Source of the DNA: Anaerolineae bacterium
Lineage (GTDB): Bacteria > Chloroflexota > Anaerolineae > DUEN01
Length of the DNA stretch: 64,000 nt
NCBI GenBank assembly: GCA_025060615.1
Contig: JANXBS010000005.1
Coordinates: 140,144 to 204,143 of the forward strand
Direction of reading: 5' to 3'
Under the pieces are notes generated by a model. That model was not told the DNA's origin, did not search any database, and saw only the letters and a list, made by a program, of their open reading frames with translations. The translations under genes and the position numbers were made by a program. Position 1 is the stretch's first letter. Each line of letters begins with the position of its first letter. This document shows positions 43,680 through 53,555 of the stretch, piece by piece.

Positions 43680-44042
43680 TTACTTGGCTTTCATTGCCCG
43701 CCTACGCGACACCGTATGTCGCTCCATGTCTATGACCAGACGAAAGTCCTGTAACACGTGCGTCCCAACAATCGGTTCGCTGCCTGGAGGCCCAATGATC
43801 ACGTTACCAGCAATGGTCTCTCCGCCAAAATCGAACAGACAGAAACCGTAAGGGAACTCCTTAATACTGCCATCTGCTAGCTCCAGAGCGAGGGTGCCTA
43901 TAGGTTGGATACCCAACCTATCAGCGATCTCCTTAGGAATCCAAGCCCTCGTGGCTCCAGTGTCTACTAGAAAGGCGATCTCTTGCTGCCGCTCACGATC
44001 ATGGATGTTGGCGACTGTGAGTTCCAGGTAGATCTCACCCAT
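43680..44042 (-). CDS. Retropepsin-like aspartic protease (clan AA)
   Basis: 120 residues, about the size of one retropepsin monomer. The catalytic motif FLVDTGA (D27) is followed by the second conserved region IIGPPGSEPIVGTHVLQDF, matching the psi-loop and ILG-like stretch of the family. There is no signal or membrane segment, so it should be cytoplasmic and work as a dimer. Bacterial examples of this group have largely unknown targets. It lies 9 nt after the class II aldolase gene, inside the sugar operon, with GAGG seven bases before the ATG. Confidence 0.8.
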   Translation of the reverse strand: MGEIYLELTVANIHDRERQQEIAFLVDTGATRAWIPKEIADRLGIQPIGTLALELADGSIKEFPYGFCLFDFGGETIAGNVIIGPPGSEPIVGTHVLQDFRLVIDMERHTVSRRRAMKAK

Positions 44043-44051
44043 AGCTGTGCC

Positions 44052-44828
44052 TCACTTTAATCCCAGCATTCGGCGTCGCAGCGCCTCGTCTGGGCGGGTG
44101 TGAATGCGGGTTACCTGCTGTTCGGTGAGAAAACGCGGTCCACCCAATGCATACGTCCCCAGCAACACGCGCGCCACCTTCACAGCCATGGCGGTGATGT
44201 TGAGCACCTCTTGTGGACTGCTCCCCAGCGCGATCAGCCCATGGTTTTGCATGAGGATCACCTTAGGCGGTTGTCCCCACTCCTCCATATAGGCCTGGAT
44301 CTTCTCCCGTACACAGCGGGCTAGCGGCACTCCAGGATCAGTATATGGTACAAAGACCGGCGCCGGCCCGCACACGACGATCTCGTCCGGAAAGAGCCGT
44401 CCCGCGTACGCCGACTCCGCTGCCTGCGAGCAGAGCACTGCGTTGACGGCGGTCGGGTGTGTATGGCCCACCCACGTCGCTCCCCCCGCGGTCAGGGCGA
44501 GCGCGTGCAACACCGTCTCTACGGAGGGATGTCGCGTTGCCGTGGGATCTACCTTGGCGGCGACCAGCCCGGCCTTGACGCTAGCATCAGAGATGTCTTC
44601 CGCATCCAGCAGTGCCAAAGCCCGTTGTAGGGAGACCTCCACCAACCCATTTTCATCTAGTGTGCGCAGTTCAGCACCGCTGGCCTTGACCAGGAAAGTC
44701 TCATCATCTATACGAGCCGAAACGTTCCCCTCGCCCAGAATGGCGTAATCCAATTCGGGCCGACCTAACTCGTGGGACATCCAGATAAGCTGAGCTAGAA
44801 TGTCTTGTTTGGTTTGCTTGATCATCAT
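44052..44828 (-). CDS. Class II aldolase/adducin family protein
   Basis: About 258 residues. Zinc-site motif GHTHPTAVNAVLCS plus a later QNHGLIALGSSP His, and GEGNVSARIDDETFLVKASG near the N-terminus, are characteristic of class II sugar-phosphate aldolases such as fuculose- or rhamnulose-phosphate aldolase. Next to L-rhamnose isomerase, rhamnulose-phosphate cleavage is the best guess. Start is uncertain among two ATGs and a TTG within five codons. Confidence 0.85.
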   Translation of the reverse strand: MMIKQTKQDILAQLIWMSHELGRPELDYAILGEGNVSARIDDETFLVKASGAELRTLDENGLVEVSLQRALALLDAEDISDASVKAGLVAAKVDPTATRHPSVETVLHALALTAGGATWVGHTHPTAVNAVLCSQAAESAYAGRLFPDEIVVCGPAPVFVPYTDPGVPLARCVREKIQAYMEEWGQPPKVILMQNHGLIALGSSPQEVLNITAMAVKVARVLLGTYALGGPRFLTEQQVTRIHTRPDEALRRRMLGLK

Positions 44829-44917
44829 CTCCGGCAAACCCGTCTGTCCTCAGAGACCGGCTATCAGCCATCAACCACCGACAAACCGGCCGTTGACGGC
44901 TAACAGCGGAATCCTCT

Positions 44918-46168
44918 TCACGCCCCCGGATAGCCGCTGGCTGATCCTGAGCCTTGCCCTCGCTCCTGCGCGATCTTCTGCTCATATTGCGAGGCGCGAT
45001 GCGCCGCAATGGGATCTGGCTCTAGCCCCATCTCCACCCGCACCTGAGCCAGCAGTGGGCGCACATCCGTCTCATAGGCCTGCATCAGCACCTCATGCGC
45101 GCCCAGCACATCTCCGGCCATCTGCGCTTGGGCCAGCGCCTGCCGATCCACCAGCAACGCCTTAGCATAGGCTGTCTGCACGTTGACCACCGACAGGATC
45201 ATCGCCTCAAGCTTAGACTCGATGTTGTGGGATTGGTCGATCATGTAGGCGACGTTGCGAGCGCATGCGGCTACGGCCGGATCAGAGTCCTGCGCAGCCG
45301 CGACCAGCTCGTTGAAGATCAGAAATAACTCGAAGGGATTGATCGTGCCTACGATCAAATCATCATCTGCGTACTTGCGAGCGTTGAAATGGAAGCCGCC
45401 CAGCCTAGCCTCGTCCAGCAACAGCGCGACGATGTGTTCGATGTTGGTGCCGGGGGCATGATGGCCGGTGTCTACCAACACTTGGGCCTGCGGGCCGAGC
45501 TTGAGCGCCATCATGTAGGCAGTGCCCCAATCGGCCAGATCGGTGTGGTAAAAAGCCGGCTCGAAGAACTTGTACTCGATGAGCATGCGCATGTTGCTGG
45601 GCAGCGCTGCGTACACCTCAGCCAACGCCTCCTCCATGCGATCCTTACGGGCCCGGATAGAGTCCTGGCCGGGATAGTTGGTGCCGTCAGCAAACCACAG
45701 GCTGAGGACGGTGGAGCCAACCTTTTTACCGATCTCAATGCATTCCAGGATGTGCTCGATGGCCTGCCTGCGCACCTCGCGGTCCGGGTTGCAGATCGAG
45801 CCGAGCTTATAAGCATTATCCTGGAAGACGTTAGGGTTCACAGCCCCGATCCTGACCCCTAGCGAATGAGCATACGCCGTGACCTCCTCCCAGTCGTCCA
45901 CCTTGTCCCAGGGAATGTGGATGGCCACGGTAGGACAGATGCCGGTCAGCCGGTGGACGTGGGCAGCGTCGGCCAGCTTCTCCCGTAGATTGCGGGCTGC
46001 ACCTGGCCAGGCGAAGACCTTGAAACGCGTGCCAGAATCGCCGTATCCCCATGAGGGGGTCTCAACGCGTTGGGCTTTGAGAGCAGTTTTCACCGCTTCT
46101 ACGTCTACGCCGCGATCGGTGAGTTGCTGAGCTAGAAAGGGATATGCCTTGAGCGAATCGGTGGACAT
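44918..46168 (-). CDS. rhaI: L-rhamnose isomerase (RhaI-type)
   Basis: 416 residues. Motifs [61 protein letters not shown] and [15 protein letters not shown] match the long L-rhamnose isomerase group found in Gram-positive bacteria and Pseudomonas stutzeri rather than the enteric RhaA. It converts L-rhamnose to L-rhamnulose and uses two divalent metals. It is the first gene after a consensus promoter and heads an operon with the aldolase, aspartic protease and epimerase. The 89-nt gap to the aldolase shows nothing I can name. Confidence 0.88.
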   Translation of the reverse strand: MSTDSLKAYPFLAQQLTDRGVDVEAVKTALKAQRVETPSWGYGDSGTRFKVFAWPGAARNLREKLADAAHVHRLTGICPTVAIHIPWDKVDDWEEVTAYAHSLGVRIGAVNPNVFQDNAYKLGSICNPDREVRRQAIEHILECIEIGKKVGSTVLSLWFADGTNYPGQDSIRARKDRMEEALAEVYAALPSNMRMLIEYKFFEPAFYHTDLADWGTAYMMALKLGPQAQVLVDTGHHAPGTNIEHIVALLLDEARLGGFHFNARKYADDDLIVGTINPFELFLIFNELVAAAQDSDPAVAACARNVAYMIDQSHNIESKLEAMILSVVNVQTAYAKALLVDRQALAQAQMAGDVLGAHEVLMQAYETDVRPLLAQVRVEMGLEPDPIAAHRASQYEQKIAQERGQGSGSASGYPGA

Positions 46169-46251
46169 GCGTTTGCCTCCCTTCAGGGCAAATGGTGAAT
46201 TCGCCTATCATTACACTGCAAGGAAAATATCGCCCTTATCAGTTTCCATAG

Positions 46252-46280
46252 ATTATAGCGGTGGTGCAAATGCCCGTCAA
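46252..46280 (-). promoter_or_regulatory. Promoter of the rhamnose operon
   Basis: On the minus strand TTGACG and TATAAT are separated by exactly 17 nt (46280-46275, 46257-46252), about 84 nt before the rhamnose isomerase start. This is close to the housekeeping consensus. I see no convincing operator palindrome in the leader. The rest of the 282-nt gap between this operon and the alcohol dehydrogenase gene shows no gene or clear terminator. Confidence 0.8.
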
Positions 46281-46450
46281 GGAGGTTTCTCAATCGGTTC
46301 AGGGGAGCACCAGACATGGGCGCGGGCGCTCTGGAGGCTTCCTGCCAGGGGCAGTGATCCCTAGTCTCCCAACTGCTTCAACGCCCAAGATGATTCATGA
46401 ATGAAATGATGCTAAAAGTTCAAGCATTGAAATGAGATTGCAAACGCCGC

Positions 46451-47473
46451 CTATTTCCACTCGAAAATGACTTTGCCCGTTTTTGCTGTGTCCGCCAAGC
46501 GGAAGGCCTCTGGCGCTTCCTCAATAGTGAAGCGATGTGTGACCATCGCTTCCAGGGGAATGTGATGGCGAATTAGGAACGCCGCCAGATCCCAGTACAT
46601 GTCAATGGGTGAGACGAAAGAGCCCATCAGGGTGAGCTGCTTCCCGATGATCTCGGTGAGGTTGACGGTCTTTTCTTGCGCGCCCACCCCGACGAACACG
46701 GCCTTTCCCCCTTTGCAGAGGGCGTTGACAAGGTTCTGGTGAGCAGCAGCGGCCCCAGATGTCTCCAAGGCCATGTTCGGGCCTTCGCCATCGGTAAGCG
46801 CCCGGAGGCGGGAGACGACGTCCTCCTGGACGCCGTGGATGACCTCATCTGCCCCCAACCGACGCGCGAGCTCGAGACGCTCTTCGACCACATCCACGCC
46901 GATTACCCGAGCTCCAAGGGCTTTGGCGATCAGGACCCCACAGAGGCCCACCGGGCCGAGGCCAAAGATCGCCAAGGTGTCACAGCCAGAAGGGTTCAGC
47001 TTGCGCAAAGCACTGAAGGCGGTGCTAGCCTGGCAGGCGATGAAGGCGCCGTCTACGTAACTCAGTTCTGGCGGCAACGGCAGGCAGTTCACCTCGTTGG
47101 TTAGAAGCAGGTCGGCATCCGAGCCATGAATGTGGCTCCCGTAGCCCTTACGCTCTGGACACCATTGGATATAGCCGCTCAGACAGTATCGGCAGTGTCC
47201 ACAGCCGAGATAATGATAGACGGTTACACGGTCCCCAATCTTGACGTGGCGGACATCCTCGCCCAGGGCTACCACGTCTCCACTCGGCTCATGGCCGACG
47301 ATTAGTCCCTCGCGCCATTTCAGAGCCTCAGGCGTCGCCCGATACAGATGCAGATCGCTGCCGCAGATCGCTGCTACTCGCATTCGGACCACGACCTGCC
47401 GGGGGCCTGGCTGTGGGTCAGGGAAATCTTGGACAAGCACTTGACGATTGCCCAGAAGAAGAACGCCGCGCAT
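46451..47473 (-). CDS. Zinc-dependent alcohol (sugar/polyol) dehydrogenase, MDR family
   Basis: 340 residues from the ATG with GAGGAG nine bases upstream. Catalytic zinc ligands C38 and H61-E62; structural zinc cysteines C91, C94, C97, C105; NAD-binding IFGLGPVGLCGVLIAKALG. Features and length fit sorbitol/threonine-type dehydrogenases. It follows the mannonate-dehydratase-like gene, so oxidation of a sugar acid or polyol is likely. Substrate not determined. Confidence 0.88.
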   Translation of the reverse strand: MRGVLLLGNRQVLVQDFPDPQPGPRQVVVRMRVAAICGSDLHLYRATPEALKWREGLIVGHEPSGDVVALGEDVRHVKIGDRVTVYHYLGCGHCRYCLSGYIQWCPERKGYGSHIHGSDADLLLTNEVNCLPLPPELSYVDGAFIACQASTAFSALRKLNPSGCDTLAIFGLGPVGLCGVLIAKALGARVIGVDVVEERLELARRLGADEVIHGVQEDVVSRLRALTDGEGPNMALETSGAAAAHQNLVNALCKGGKAVFVGVGAQEKTVNLTEIIGKQLTLMGSFVSPIDMYWDLAAFLIRHHIPLEAMVTHRFTIEEAPEAFRLADTAKTGKVIFEWK

Positions 47474-47505
47474 AGAAGCTCTCTCCTCCTCTGCAGTGGC
47501 CATTA

Positions 47506-48708
47506 TCAATAGACGTGCATACTGCCATCCACCCGACGGACAATAGGCATATACGCCCGCTGATAGGGATATTTCTTTGCCAGCTCTTCGTTAATGTCCA
47601 CACCCAACCCTGGCTTTTCATGGGGATAGGCATATCCTGCGCGAAAAACGCAGGCTCCCGGCATGACTTCGTGCACCAGATCAGGGAAGGTTACCCATTC
47701 CTGCACGCCGAAATTGGGGATAGCCAGATCTAAGTGCACAGCGGCTGCCTGGCCAATGGGGCCGATATCAGCGGCGCCGTGGAAGGCGGTGCGGATCTGG
47801 AACGTCTCAGCCAGGGCGCAGATCTTCCTCGCCTCGGTGATCCCTCCCACGTGGATGGGCGCAATGCGGATGAAATCGATCCACTGCTTCTGGAAGAGTG
47901 GCAAGCAGTCCCAGCGAGAAGTGAAGAGCTCGCCCATGGCGATCGCGGTCGTGGAGGCGGCGCGGACGAGTTGAAAGCTCTCCTTGTGCTCTGGGCGGAG
48001 GGGATCCTCTAGGAAGAAGAGGCGATACGGCTCTAGCCGTTTGGCCAGCCAGGCCGCCTCGATAGGTGTCAGTTGCTCATGTACATCGTGTAGAAGCTCA
48101 ACTTCCTCGCCCAGTGCCTTGCGTAGATGCTCGAAGAGCTTGACTGTGCTGATCAGGTATGGAGCTGGGTTGAAGAAATCGGTGCCCGGGATGTTAGGCT
48201 GGGTGGAGGGCTCGTATCTGACCATCCCCGGCCCTCCATAGCCGCCATAGCCGCCACGCAGTTGCGCTCGAACGTACTTGTATCCATTTTCCAGGAACCG
48301 ACGCACGTCCTCTTCGACCTCAGCGGGATCGCGTCCGTAGGCGTGGCCATAGCAGGCGACCCCCTCTCGCGATCGGCCTCCCAGCAGTTGGTAAACCGGA
48401 AGGCCGGCCACCTTGCCCTTGATGTCCCATAGGGCTAGATCAATGGCCCCCAGCGCCGCGGCGAAGATCGGCCCGCCGCGCCAATACGACCAGTAGTAGA
48501 GCAGTTGCCAGGCGTCCTCAGTGGCCAGCGGATCGCGCCCGATGAGCAGGTGCGAGGCGTGTTCGATGGCTTGGGCCACGGCTAGCTCGCTCCCGTTGAG
48601 GGTGCCATCGCCTACGCCGTAGAGGCCATCCTGATCGGTCATGACCTTCACGAGGACGTAATTGCGGGTTGGGCAGGTCACGATCACGCGTATTTCAGTG
48701 ATTTTCAT
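47506..48708 (-). CDS. Enolase-superfamily D-mannonate/D-altronate dehydratase-like protein (ManD/RspA)
   Basis: 400 residues. It begins MKITEIRVIVTCPTRNYVLVK and continues LYGVGDGTLNGSELAVA and LWDIKGKVAGLPVYQLLGG, the hallmark of the ManD/RspA branch of the mandelate racemase group. Metal ligands fall in LLHDVHEQLTP, FLEDPL and AMGELF. Family members dehydrate D-mannonate to 2-keto-3-deoxygluconate, though some are inactive. AGGAGG precedes the ATG. It sits between the SDR and the alcohol dehydrogenase genes in the transporter operon. Confidence 0.85.
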   Translation of the reverse strand: MKITEIRVIVTCPTRNYVLVKVMTDQDGLYGVGDGTLNGSELAVAQAIEHASHLLIGRDPLATEDAWQLLYYWSYWRGGPIFAAALGAIDLALWDIKGKVAGLPVYQLLGGRSREGVACYGHAYGRDPAEVEEDVRRFLENGYKYVRAQLRGGYGGYGGPGMVRYEPSTQPNIPGTDFFNPAPYLISTVKLFEHLRKALGEEVELLHDVHEQLTPIEAAWLAKRLEPYRLFFLEDPLRPEHKESFQLVRAASTTAIAMGELFTSRWDCLPLFQKQWIDFIRIAPIHVGGITEARKICALAETFQIRTAFHGAADIGPIGQAAAVHLDLAIPNFGVQEWVTFPDLVHEVMPGACVFRAGYAYPHEKPGLGVDINEELAKKYPYQRAYMPIVRRVDGSMHVY

Positions 48709-48729
48709 CCTCCACCTCCTGGAAAAGTT

Positions 48730-49569
48730 TCAAATCGGCTGTCCGGGCGGGCTCAGTTGCGCTGTGATCCCGCCATCTACGTAGAGGACCTGGCCCGTGA
48801 TATAGCTGGCATCGGGCGAGGCCAAGAACGCGACGGCGGCGCCAATTTCCAAGGGCAAGCCAAAGCGGCCCAAGGGGATGCGCTGGGCGACAGCCTGTGC
48901 GGCTGGGTGATCCGGAGCAGGCGTGTGTTCGGTACGAATAGCCCCTGGCGCGACAGCATTGACGCGGATACCGTAAACGGCCAGCTCCAGCGCCATGGCG
49001 CGGGTCATAGCGTCTATTGCCCCTTTGGTGACATCGTAGGGCAAGCCCTGCCAATGCGCGCGCAGCCCGCCGACGGAGCTGATATGAACGATGTTCCCCC
49101 GTCCGGCTCTCCGCATCACCTCGGCAGCCCGACAGGCACATAGATAAGGGCCTCTGATATTGCTGGCCAGTTGGTAGTCTAGCAGGGCTTCATCTACCTC
49201 GAAAAAGTGAACCCGTTGGAGATCAGCGGCATTGTTGACTAGCAAGTCCACCGTCCCAAAGGCGCTCAGCGTCTTCTGAAACAGATGGTCTACTTCCTGC
49301 GTTCGGCTCACGTCGCCTGGGATGGCCAAGGCCTCAGCTCCCAGCTCGCGTAGCGCTTCTGCTGTGGCCATTACTGTTTCAGGGTTGCGGCCATTGATCA
49401 CGACCCGCATGCCCTCGCGGGCCAGGCGGATGGCGATCCCTTTACCGATGCCGCGGCTGGAGCCGGTGATAACGGCCACTTGTCCCCTGAGCTCTGGATA
49501 GCGAGGTGAAATGGACTCGTAGAGCGAACGCAGTTCCGTGATTTCTTTTATGTCGAGTTGGTCCGCCAT
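48730..49569 (-). CDS. Short-chain dehydrogenase/reductase
   Basis: 279 residues. Cofactor motif TGSSRGIG (35-42), NNAAD (NNAG-like), catalytic S164/S165, Y178 and K182 in LPYDVTKGA, and the C-terminal PLGRFGLPLEIGAAVAFLAS. These are the classical SDR features; similar enzymes include gluconate 5-dehydrogenases and sugar dehydrogenases. It comes 21 nt after the last transporter gene and 21 nt before the ManD-like gene, so it should oxidise or reduce an imported sugar derivative. Confidence 0.9.
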   Translation of the reverse strand: MADQLDIKEITELRSLYESISPRYPELRGQVAVITGSSRGIGKGIAIRLAREGMRVVINGRNPETVMATAEALRELGAEALAIPGDVSRTQEVDHLFQKTLSAFGTVDLLVNNAADLQRVHFFEVDEALLDYQLASNIRGPYLCACRAAEVMRRAGRGNIVHISSVGGLRAHWQGLPYDVTKGAIDAMTRAMALELAVYGIRVNAVAPGAIRTEHTPAPDHPAAQAVAQRIPLGRFGLPLEIGAAVAFLASPDASYITGQVLYVDGGITAQLSPPGQPI

Positions 49570-49590
49570 TCCTGTTAACTCCCCTTGGGC

Positions 49591-50622
49591 TTACTTTCGA
49601 GAGAACAACTTCGAGAGTTCCTCTTTTGCAATGCTTGGGGATCCTTCATAAAGATAACAAGCTACGGCGCGTTGGCTTTCAGTTTGGAAAAGAGGGGGTG
49701 GGATCTTGCGGCACTGATCCATCGCATAAGAGCAACGATTGGCAAACTTACATCCTCGGTTAGTTTCAGTTGATACATCTTCTCTAATGATGGTCTGTGT
49801 TTGTCCCCATCTCCGCTTCAAGTCAGGCCAGGGGATAGAATCTATCAAAAGCTGCGTATAGGGATGTCGTGGCTCTTTGATGATCTGGTCCACACTACCA
49901 GCTTCCATCACGGAGCCCTGGTAAAGGACAACGATATAGTGGCTGATGTGATATGCCGTGGTCAAGTCATGAGTGATGTATAGGATAGAGATACCGAAAT
50001 CTCGGTTTAGTTTGTACAGGCTCTCCAGGATTATAGCGCGCAAAGAGGCATCAACCATTGAGACAGGCTCATCCGCAATGATGAGCTTAGGTTTCAACAG
50101 CAAGGCTCGCGCTACCACGACACGTTGTCGCTGGCCTCCACTCAACTGATGTGGATAACGGCCAAGAGTCTCCTCCGGGCGTAATCCTACTCCTAACAGA
50201 GCTTGCTCAATTAGAGTATAGGCCTCTGTCTTCGACTTAGCGAGGTGAAACTTGGCTATAGGAACGCTGAGGATGTGATCAACTTTGTAAAAGGGGTTAT
50301 ACACAGCAAAGGGATCTTGAAAGATCGCCTGAACTTCTCGTCGGAATTCGAGCCGTTCTTTACGAGACAATTTCTGAAGGTCTTTGCCCTTGTATAGGAC
50401 TCTTCCTCGCGTTGGAGCCAGAAACCCTAAGAGCAGCAACCCCAGGGTTGTCTTGCCGCTTCCACTCTCGCCAGCCACTGTGATGATCGAACCAAAATCA
50501 GCGCCTGCCCTGGCTTCTTCTATGGAAAGAGAAATGTCCTCGAGGGCAATGGTGGCGCTCTTATGCAGCATACCTCGAGTGAACACCTTAGTAACGTTCT
50601 GGAGCTCCATTAAAGCGGTCAT
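49591..50622 (-). CDS. Oligopeptide/oligosaccharide ABC transporter ATP-binding protein (OppF/DppF-like)
   Basis: 343 residues. Walker A GESGSGKTT, signature LSGGQRQRVVVARAL, Walker B PKLIIADEPVSMVDA, and the C-terminal oligopeptide-transporter extension with CKFANRCSYAMDQC. It overlaps the other ATPase gene by 4 nt. With the adjacent permeases and binding protein it forms a complete type of importer used for peptides or oligosaccharides; the sugar genes downstream favour an oligosaccharide. Confidence 0.93.
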   Translation of the reverse strand: MTALMELQNVTKVFTRGMLHKSATIALEDISLSIEEARAGADFGSIITVAGESGSGKTTLGLLLLGFLAPTRGRVLYKGKDLQKLSRKERLEFRREVQAIFQDPFAVYNPFYKVDHILSVPIAKFHLAKSKTEAYTLIEQALLGVGLRPEETLGRYPHQLSGGQRQRVVVARALLLKPKLIIADEPVSMVDASLRAIILESLYKLNRDFGISILYITHDLTTAYHISHYIVVLYQGSVMEAGSVDQIIKEPRHPYTQLLIDSIPWPDLKRRWGQTQTIIREDVSTETNRGCKFANRCSYAMDQCRKIPPPLFQTESQRAVACYLYEGSPSIAKEELSKLFSRK

Positions 50623-51587
50623 TGTTCTGTCCTATATAGGTGGCAAGCAACCGAACGTCCGAACTCAACAGGCTGAAACGATGGGATTTGTCGAGAGCAG
50701 ATATCCATCGTTTGAGGGCATCGAGGATGGAACACACATCCGGGTGGCACATCTAAAAGCGAAGGGGTAAGGCCGGGGATGCCCTTAAAGACCCCCTTGC
50801 TTTCCAAGGTGGGCAAACTGCTGATCAGTAGTTGGGTATACGGGTGTAAAGGCCGGGTAAAGATGTCATAAACAGCCCCCATCTCCACCAGCCTTCCAGC
50901 ATACATCACTGCTAAGCGGTCTACAAACTGAGCCATTAGCCCCATATCGTGTCCGATCAAAATGACTGAGATCCCCAGCCTCTCCTGAAGCCGCGCGATG
51001 GTCTCCATCACTTGCCGCTGAATGACCACATCTAGGGCGCTAGTTGGCTCATCGGCTAGGATCACCTTGGGATGCAGGGAGATAGCGATAGCGATGCAAA
51101 CTCGCTGCTTCATGCCTCCGCTCAGCTCATGCGGGTACATCGAGGCTACTTTTGGGTCTAATTCCACTAGCTCCAGGACCTCACGCACCCGATCTTCATA
51201 CGCCAGGGTGTCCATATGGCCGTTGTGGGCCTTTATGGCGTCTATAATCTGATCCTTGATGCGCATTACGGGGTTAAGGGAATTCATAGCCCCTTGCGGG
51301 ATCAGGCTGATCTGGCTCAACCGAATTTGGCGCATCTCCTCTTCAGAGAGTCGAAGCAAGTCGCGACCTTCTAAGAGGATTTGCCCTCCTTCGATTCGGC
51401 CCGGCGGTTTAATCAACCGCATGGAGGCAAGTGCTACAGTAGATTTGCCAGACCCTGACTCTCCTACTAGGCCCAGTCTGGTTCCCCTTTCCAAGCTGAA
51501 ACTCACCCCCTCAACTGCTTTCACCACTCCAGCGTCGGTATGATAATACACCCGTAACTCGTTGACCTGAAGCACGTGACCGTTCAC
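50619..51587 (-). CDS. Oligopeptide/oligosaccharide ABC transporter ATP-binding protein (OppD/DppD-like)
   Basis: 322 residues from a GTG overlapping the preceding permease stop. Walker A GESGSGKST, signature ELSGGMKQRVCIAIAI, Walker B PKVILADEPTSALDV, and the C-terminal Cys-rich extension CVFHPRCPQTMDIC. It pairs with the other ATPase to drive the importer. Confidence 0.93.
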   Translation of the reverse strand: MNGHVLQVNELRVYYHTDAGVVKAVEGVSFSLERGTRLGLVGESGSGKSTVALASMRLIKPPGRIEGGQILLEGRDLLRLSEEEMRQIRLSQISLIPQGAMNSLNPVMRIKDQIIDAIKAHNGHMDTLAYEDRVREVLELVELDPKVASMYPHELSGGMKQRVCIAIAISLHPKVILADEPTSALDVVIQRQVMETIARLQERLGISVILIGHDMGLMAQFVDRLAVMYAGRLVEMGAVYDIFTRPLHPYTQLLISSLPTLESKGVFKGIPGLTPSLLDVPPGCVFHPRCPQTMDICSRQIPSFQPVEFGRSVACHLYRTEQ

Positions 51588-52453
51588 GCAGCCCTCCGAA
51601 CCCGGGGATTAGCCAACTCATCTAGCCCAGCAGCTAGCAGGAAAAGCCCCACAAACAGGATGACAATGACTGTGATAGGGGAGAGTCCCCACCACCATAG
51701 CCCACGCAGGAAGGCAGAATAATAGATCACCCAATAGATGGTCATCCCTAATGTAGGCTCTCTCATCGGCCCTAAGCCCAGAGCCTCTAGCCCGATAGAA
51801 GCCAAAATAGCGGAGGCGACTGAGCCTACAAAACTAGCGGCTAGATAAGGTAAAAGATTTGGCATAAGCTCTTTGACGATAATCTCCGGTCCGCTCATGC
51901 CGGAGAGCCGGGCCATCATCACAAAGGGCCTCTCTCGCAAAGTAAGCACTTGAGCTCTGATTGTGCGGGTAGGCCACATCCAAGCCAGAAGGGCTACGAC
52001 AAGAGCCATGCCTTCCACTGTCATTTCGCGCTTCAGAGACGAAGCGATGACCACCAGGACCAAAAGCCCTGGTACCGTGAGTAGCACATCAACGATCCAA
52101 CGGATGATGGTATCCAAGACACCGCCGTAAAAGGCTGCAAGAAAGCCTAAGATAGTCCCAACGCCCAGGCCGATGGCACCCGCGATCAGGCCGATCCGTA
52201 AGGTGAGGCGCGTGCCCACAATCATGGCGACTAGCAGGTCCCTTCCTTGGCTATCAGTGCCCAAGGGATACTCTAGCGACGGCGGTTTGTTGGGGGGTGC
52301 GGCCAGCGGGTAAGCCTTCTGGGGATCCACCAACAAAGCCCCTACCCCAGCAAAGAGCAACAGAAACAGCAATAATGCCAATCCAGCTCCAAGCGTGGGA
52401 TTGCGTCGCGTGTAGCGCCAGAAGTTTAGCAACCTGTTCGCAGGTGCCGCCAT
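51584..52453 (-). CDS. ABC transporter permease (OppC/DppC-like)
   Basis: 289 residues with six membrane helices. It has the N-terminal region RNPTLGAGLALLLFLLLFAG, the LGTDSQGRDLLVAMIVGTRL segment typical of this family, and the EAA-loop-like ARLSGMSGPEIIVKELMPNLL. It follows the partner permease with no gap and forms the channel with it. Confidence 0.92.
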   Translation of the reverse strand: MAAPANRLLNFWRYTRRNPTLGAGLALLLFLLLFAGVGALLVDPQKAYPLAAPPNKPPSLEYPLGTDSQGRDLLVAMIVGTRLTLRIGLIAGAIGLGVGTILGFLAAFYGGVLDTIIRWIVDVLLTVPGLLVLVVIASSLKREMTVEGMALVVALLAWMWPTRTIRAQVLTLRERPFVMMARLSGMSGPEIIVKELMPNLLPYLAASFVGSVASAILASIGLEALGLGPMREPTLGMTIYWVIYYSAFLRGLWWWGLSPITVIVILFVGLFLLAAGLDELANPRVRRAA

Positions 52454-53458
52454 CTATCTCCTCTCATAGCTAATACGGGGGTCTAGTAAGGGATAGAGGA
52501 TGTCCATGATCAGCATAGCTAGGCCGATGGCCAGGATCAACACAAAAACAATGCCATAGATCGTGAAATAATCGAGATAGGTAATGGATCTGGCTAGTAA
52601 CGTCCCCATACCAGGGTAGCCAAAAACCAACTCCACTAAGACAAAACCTGACACCACCTGCCCTAGGGAGAGGGCCAAAGAGGTCACCTGGGGGAGCAAG
52701 GCATTTCGAACAGCATACCAGAAGAAAATCCGCCCCTCTTTCAAGCCCTTGGCCTCGGCGAAGGTGATGTAATCTTCCCCTTCTACTGTTACCATCATTC
52801 CTCGCATTCCCAGGGCCCAAAACCCAGCTCCAGCTAACACGACAGAAAGGGCAGGCAAGACGGAGTGCTTGAGCACATCACTAATGAAAGCGAGGTTAAA
52901 GGCAGGGATCATGCCGATAGAGTAACCGCCTCCCAAGGGAAAAAGTCGAGTGCGAAAAGCCAGAAAATAGATCAACAAAAGACCAAGTAGGTAATAGGGT
53001 ACAGACGAAAGTGTCATTAAGGGTGGGATCAAAAAACGCAAGAATCTCGGCCCTTTCGGCCAGGCAATTAAGGCCCCTACCAAAGTTCCAAAGGCAAAAG
53101 CAATAAGGGTCGTCACAGTCAGAAGTCCGATAGTCCAAGGCAAGGCTTCACCGATAAGCTCCAGCACTGTTTTCGGATAATTAGCGATGGAGTATCCCAG
53201 ATCCAAACGAGCCATATTACCCAAATAATTCAGGTACTGTTGCCACAAGGGCTTATCTAGACCGAACTGGGCTTCGTAAGCCTTGATCATCTCCTCCAAC
53301 CCTTCTTGGAGGTATCCACCCGTCCTCGCCTGCTCGGCTAGTCGTTCACGGATTGGGTTTCTGGGATTGAGTTTCGGGATGAAGAAGTTAAGTGTGGAAG
53401 CTGTCCAAATGACGAGGATGAGCAGAAAGATGCGTCTCAGCAGATAGCTAAGCCGCAT
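52454..53458 (-). CDS. ABC transporter permease (OppB/DppB-like)
   Basis: 334 residues, six membrane helices, beginning MRLSYLLRRIFLLILVIW, with the family ending VELVFGYPGMGTLLARSI and the EAA loop TFAEAKGLKEGRIFFWYAVRN in part. It is the first permease after the binding protein gene (97-nt gap). Confidence 0.92.
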   Translation of the reverse strand: MRLSYLLRRIFLLILVIWTASTLNFFIPKLNPRNPIRERLAEQARTGGYLQEGLEEMIKAYEAQFGLDKPLWQQYLNYLGNMARLDLGYSIANYPKTVLELIGEALPWTIGLLTVTTLIAFAFGTLVGALIAWPKGPRFLRFLIPPLMTLSSVPYYLLGLLLIYFLAFRTRLFPLGGGYSIGMIPAFNLAFISDVLKHSVLPALSVVLAGAGFWALGMRGMMVTVEGEDYITFAEAKGLKEGRIFFWYAVRNALLPQVTSLALSLGQVVSGFVLVELVFGYPGMGTLLARSITYLDYFTIYGIVFVLILAIGLAMLIMDILYPLLDPRISYERR

Positions 53459-53555
53459 AGGATTTCCTTTCTTTGCAGAGATAGAAAATGACCTGCGAGC
53501 CAGCCTCGAAGCCGGAGCCGGCTCGCAGGCCCCTATTCCGTAGAGAGGCTAACCG

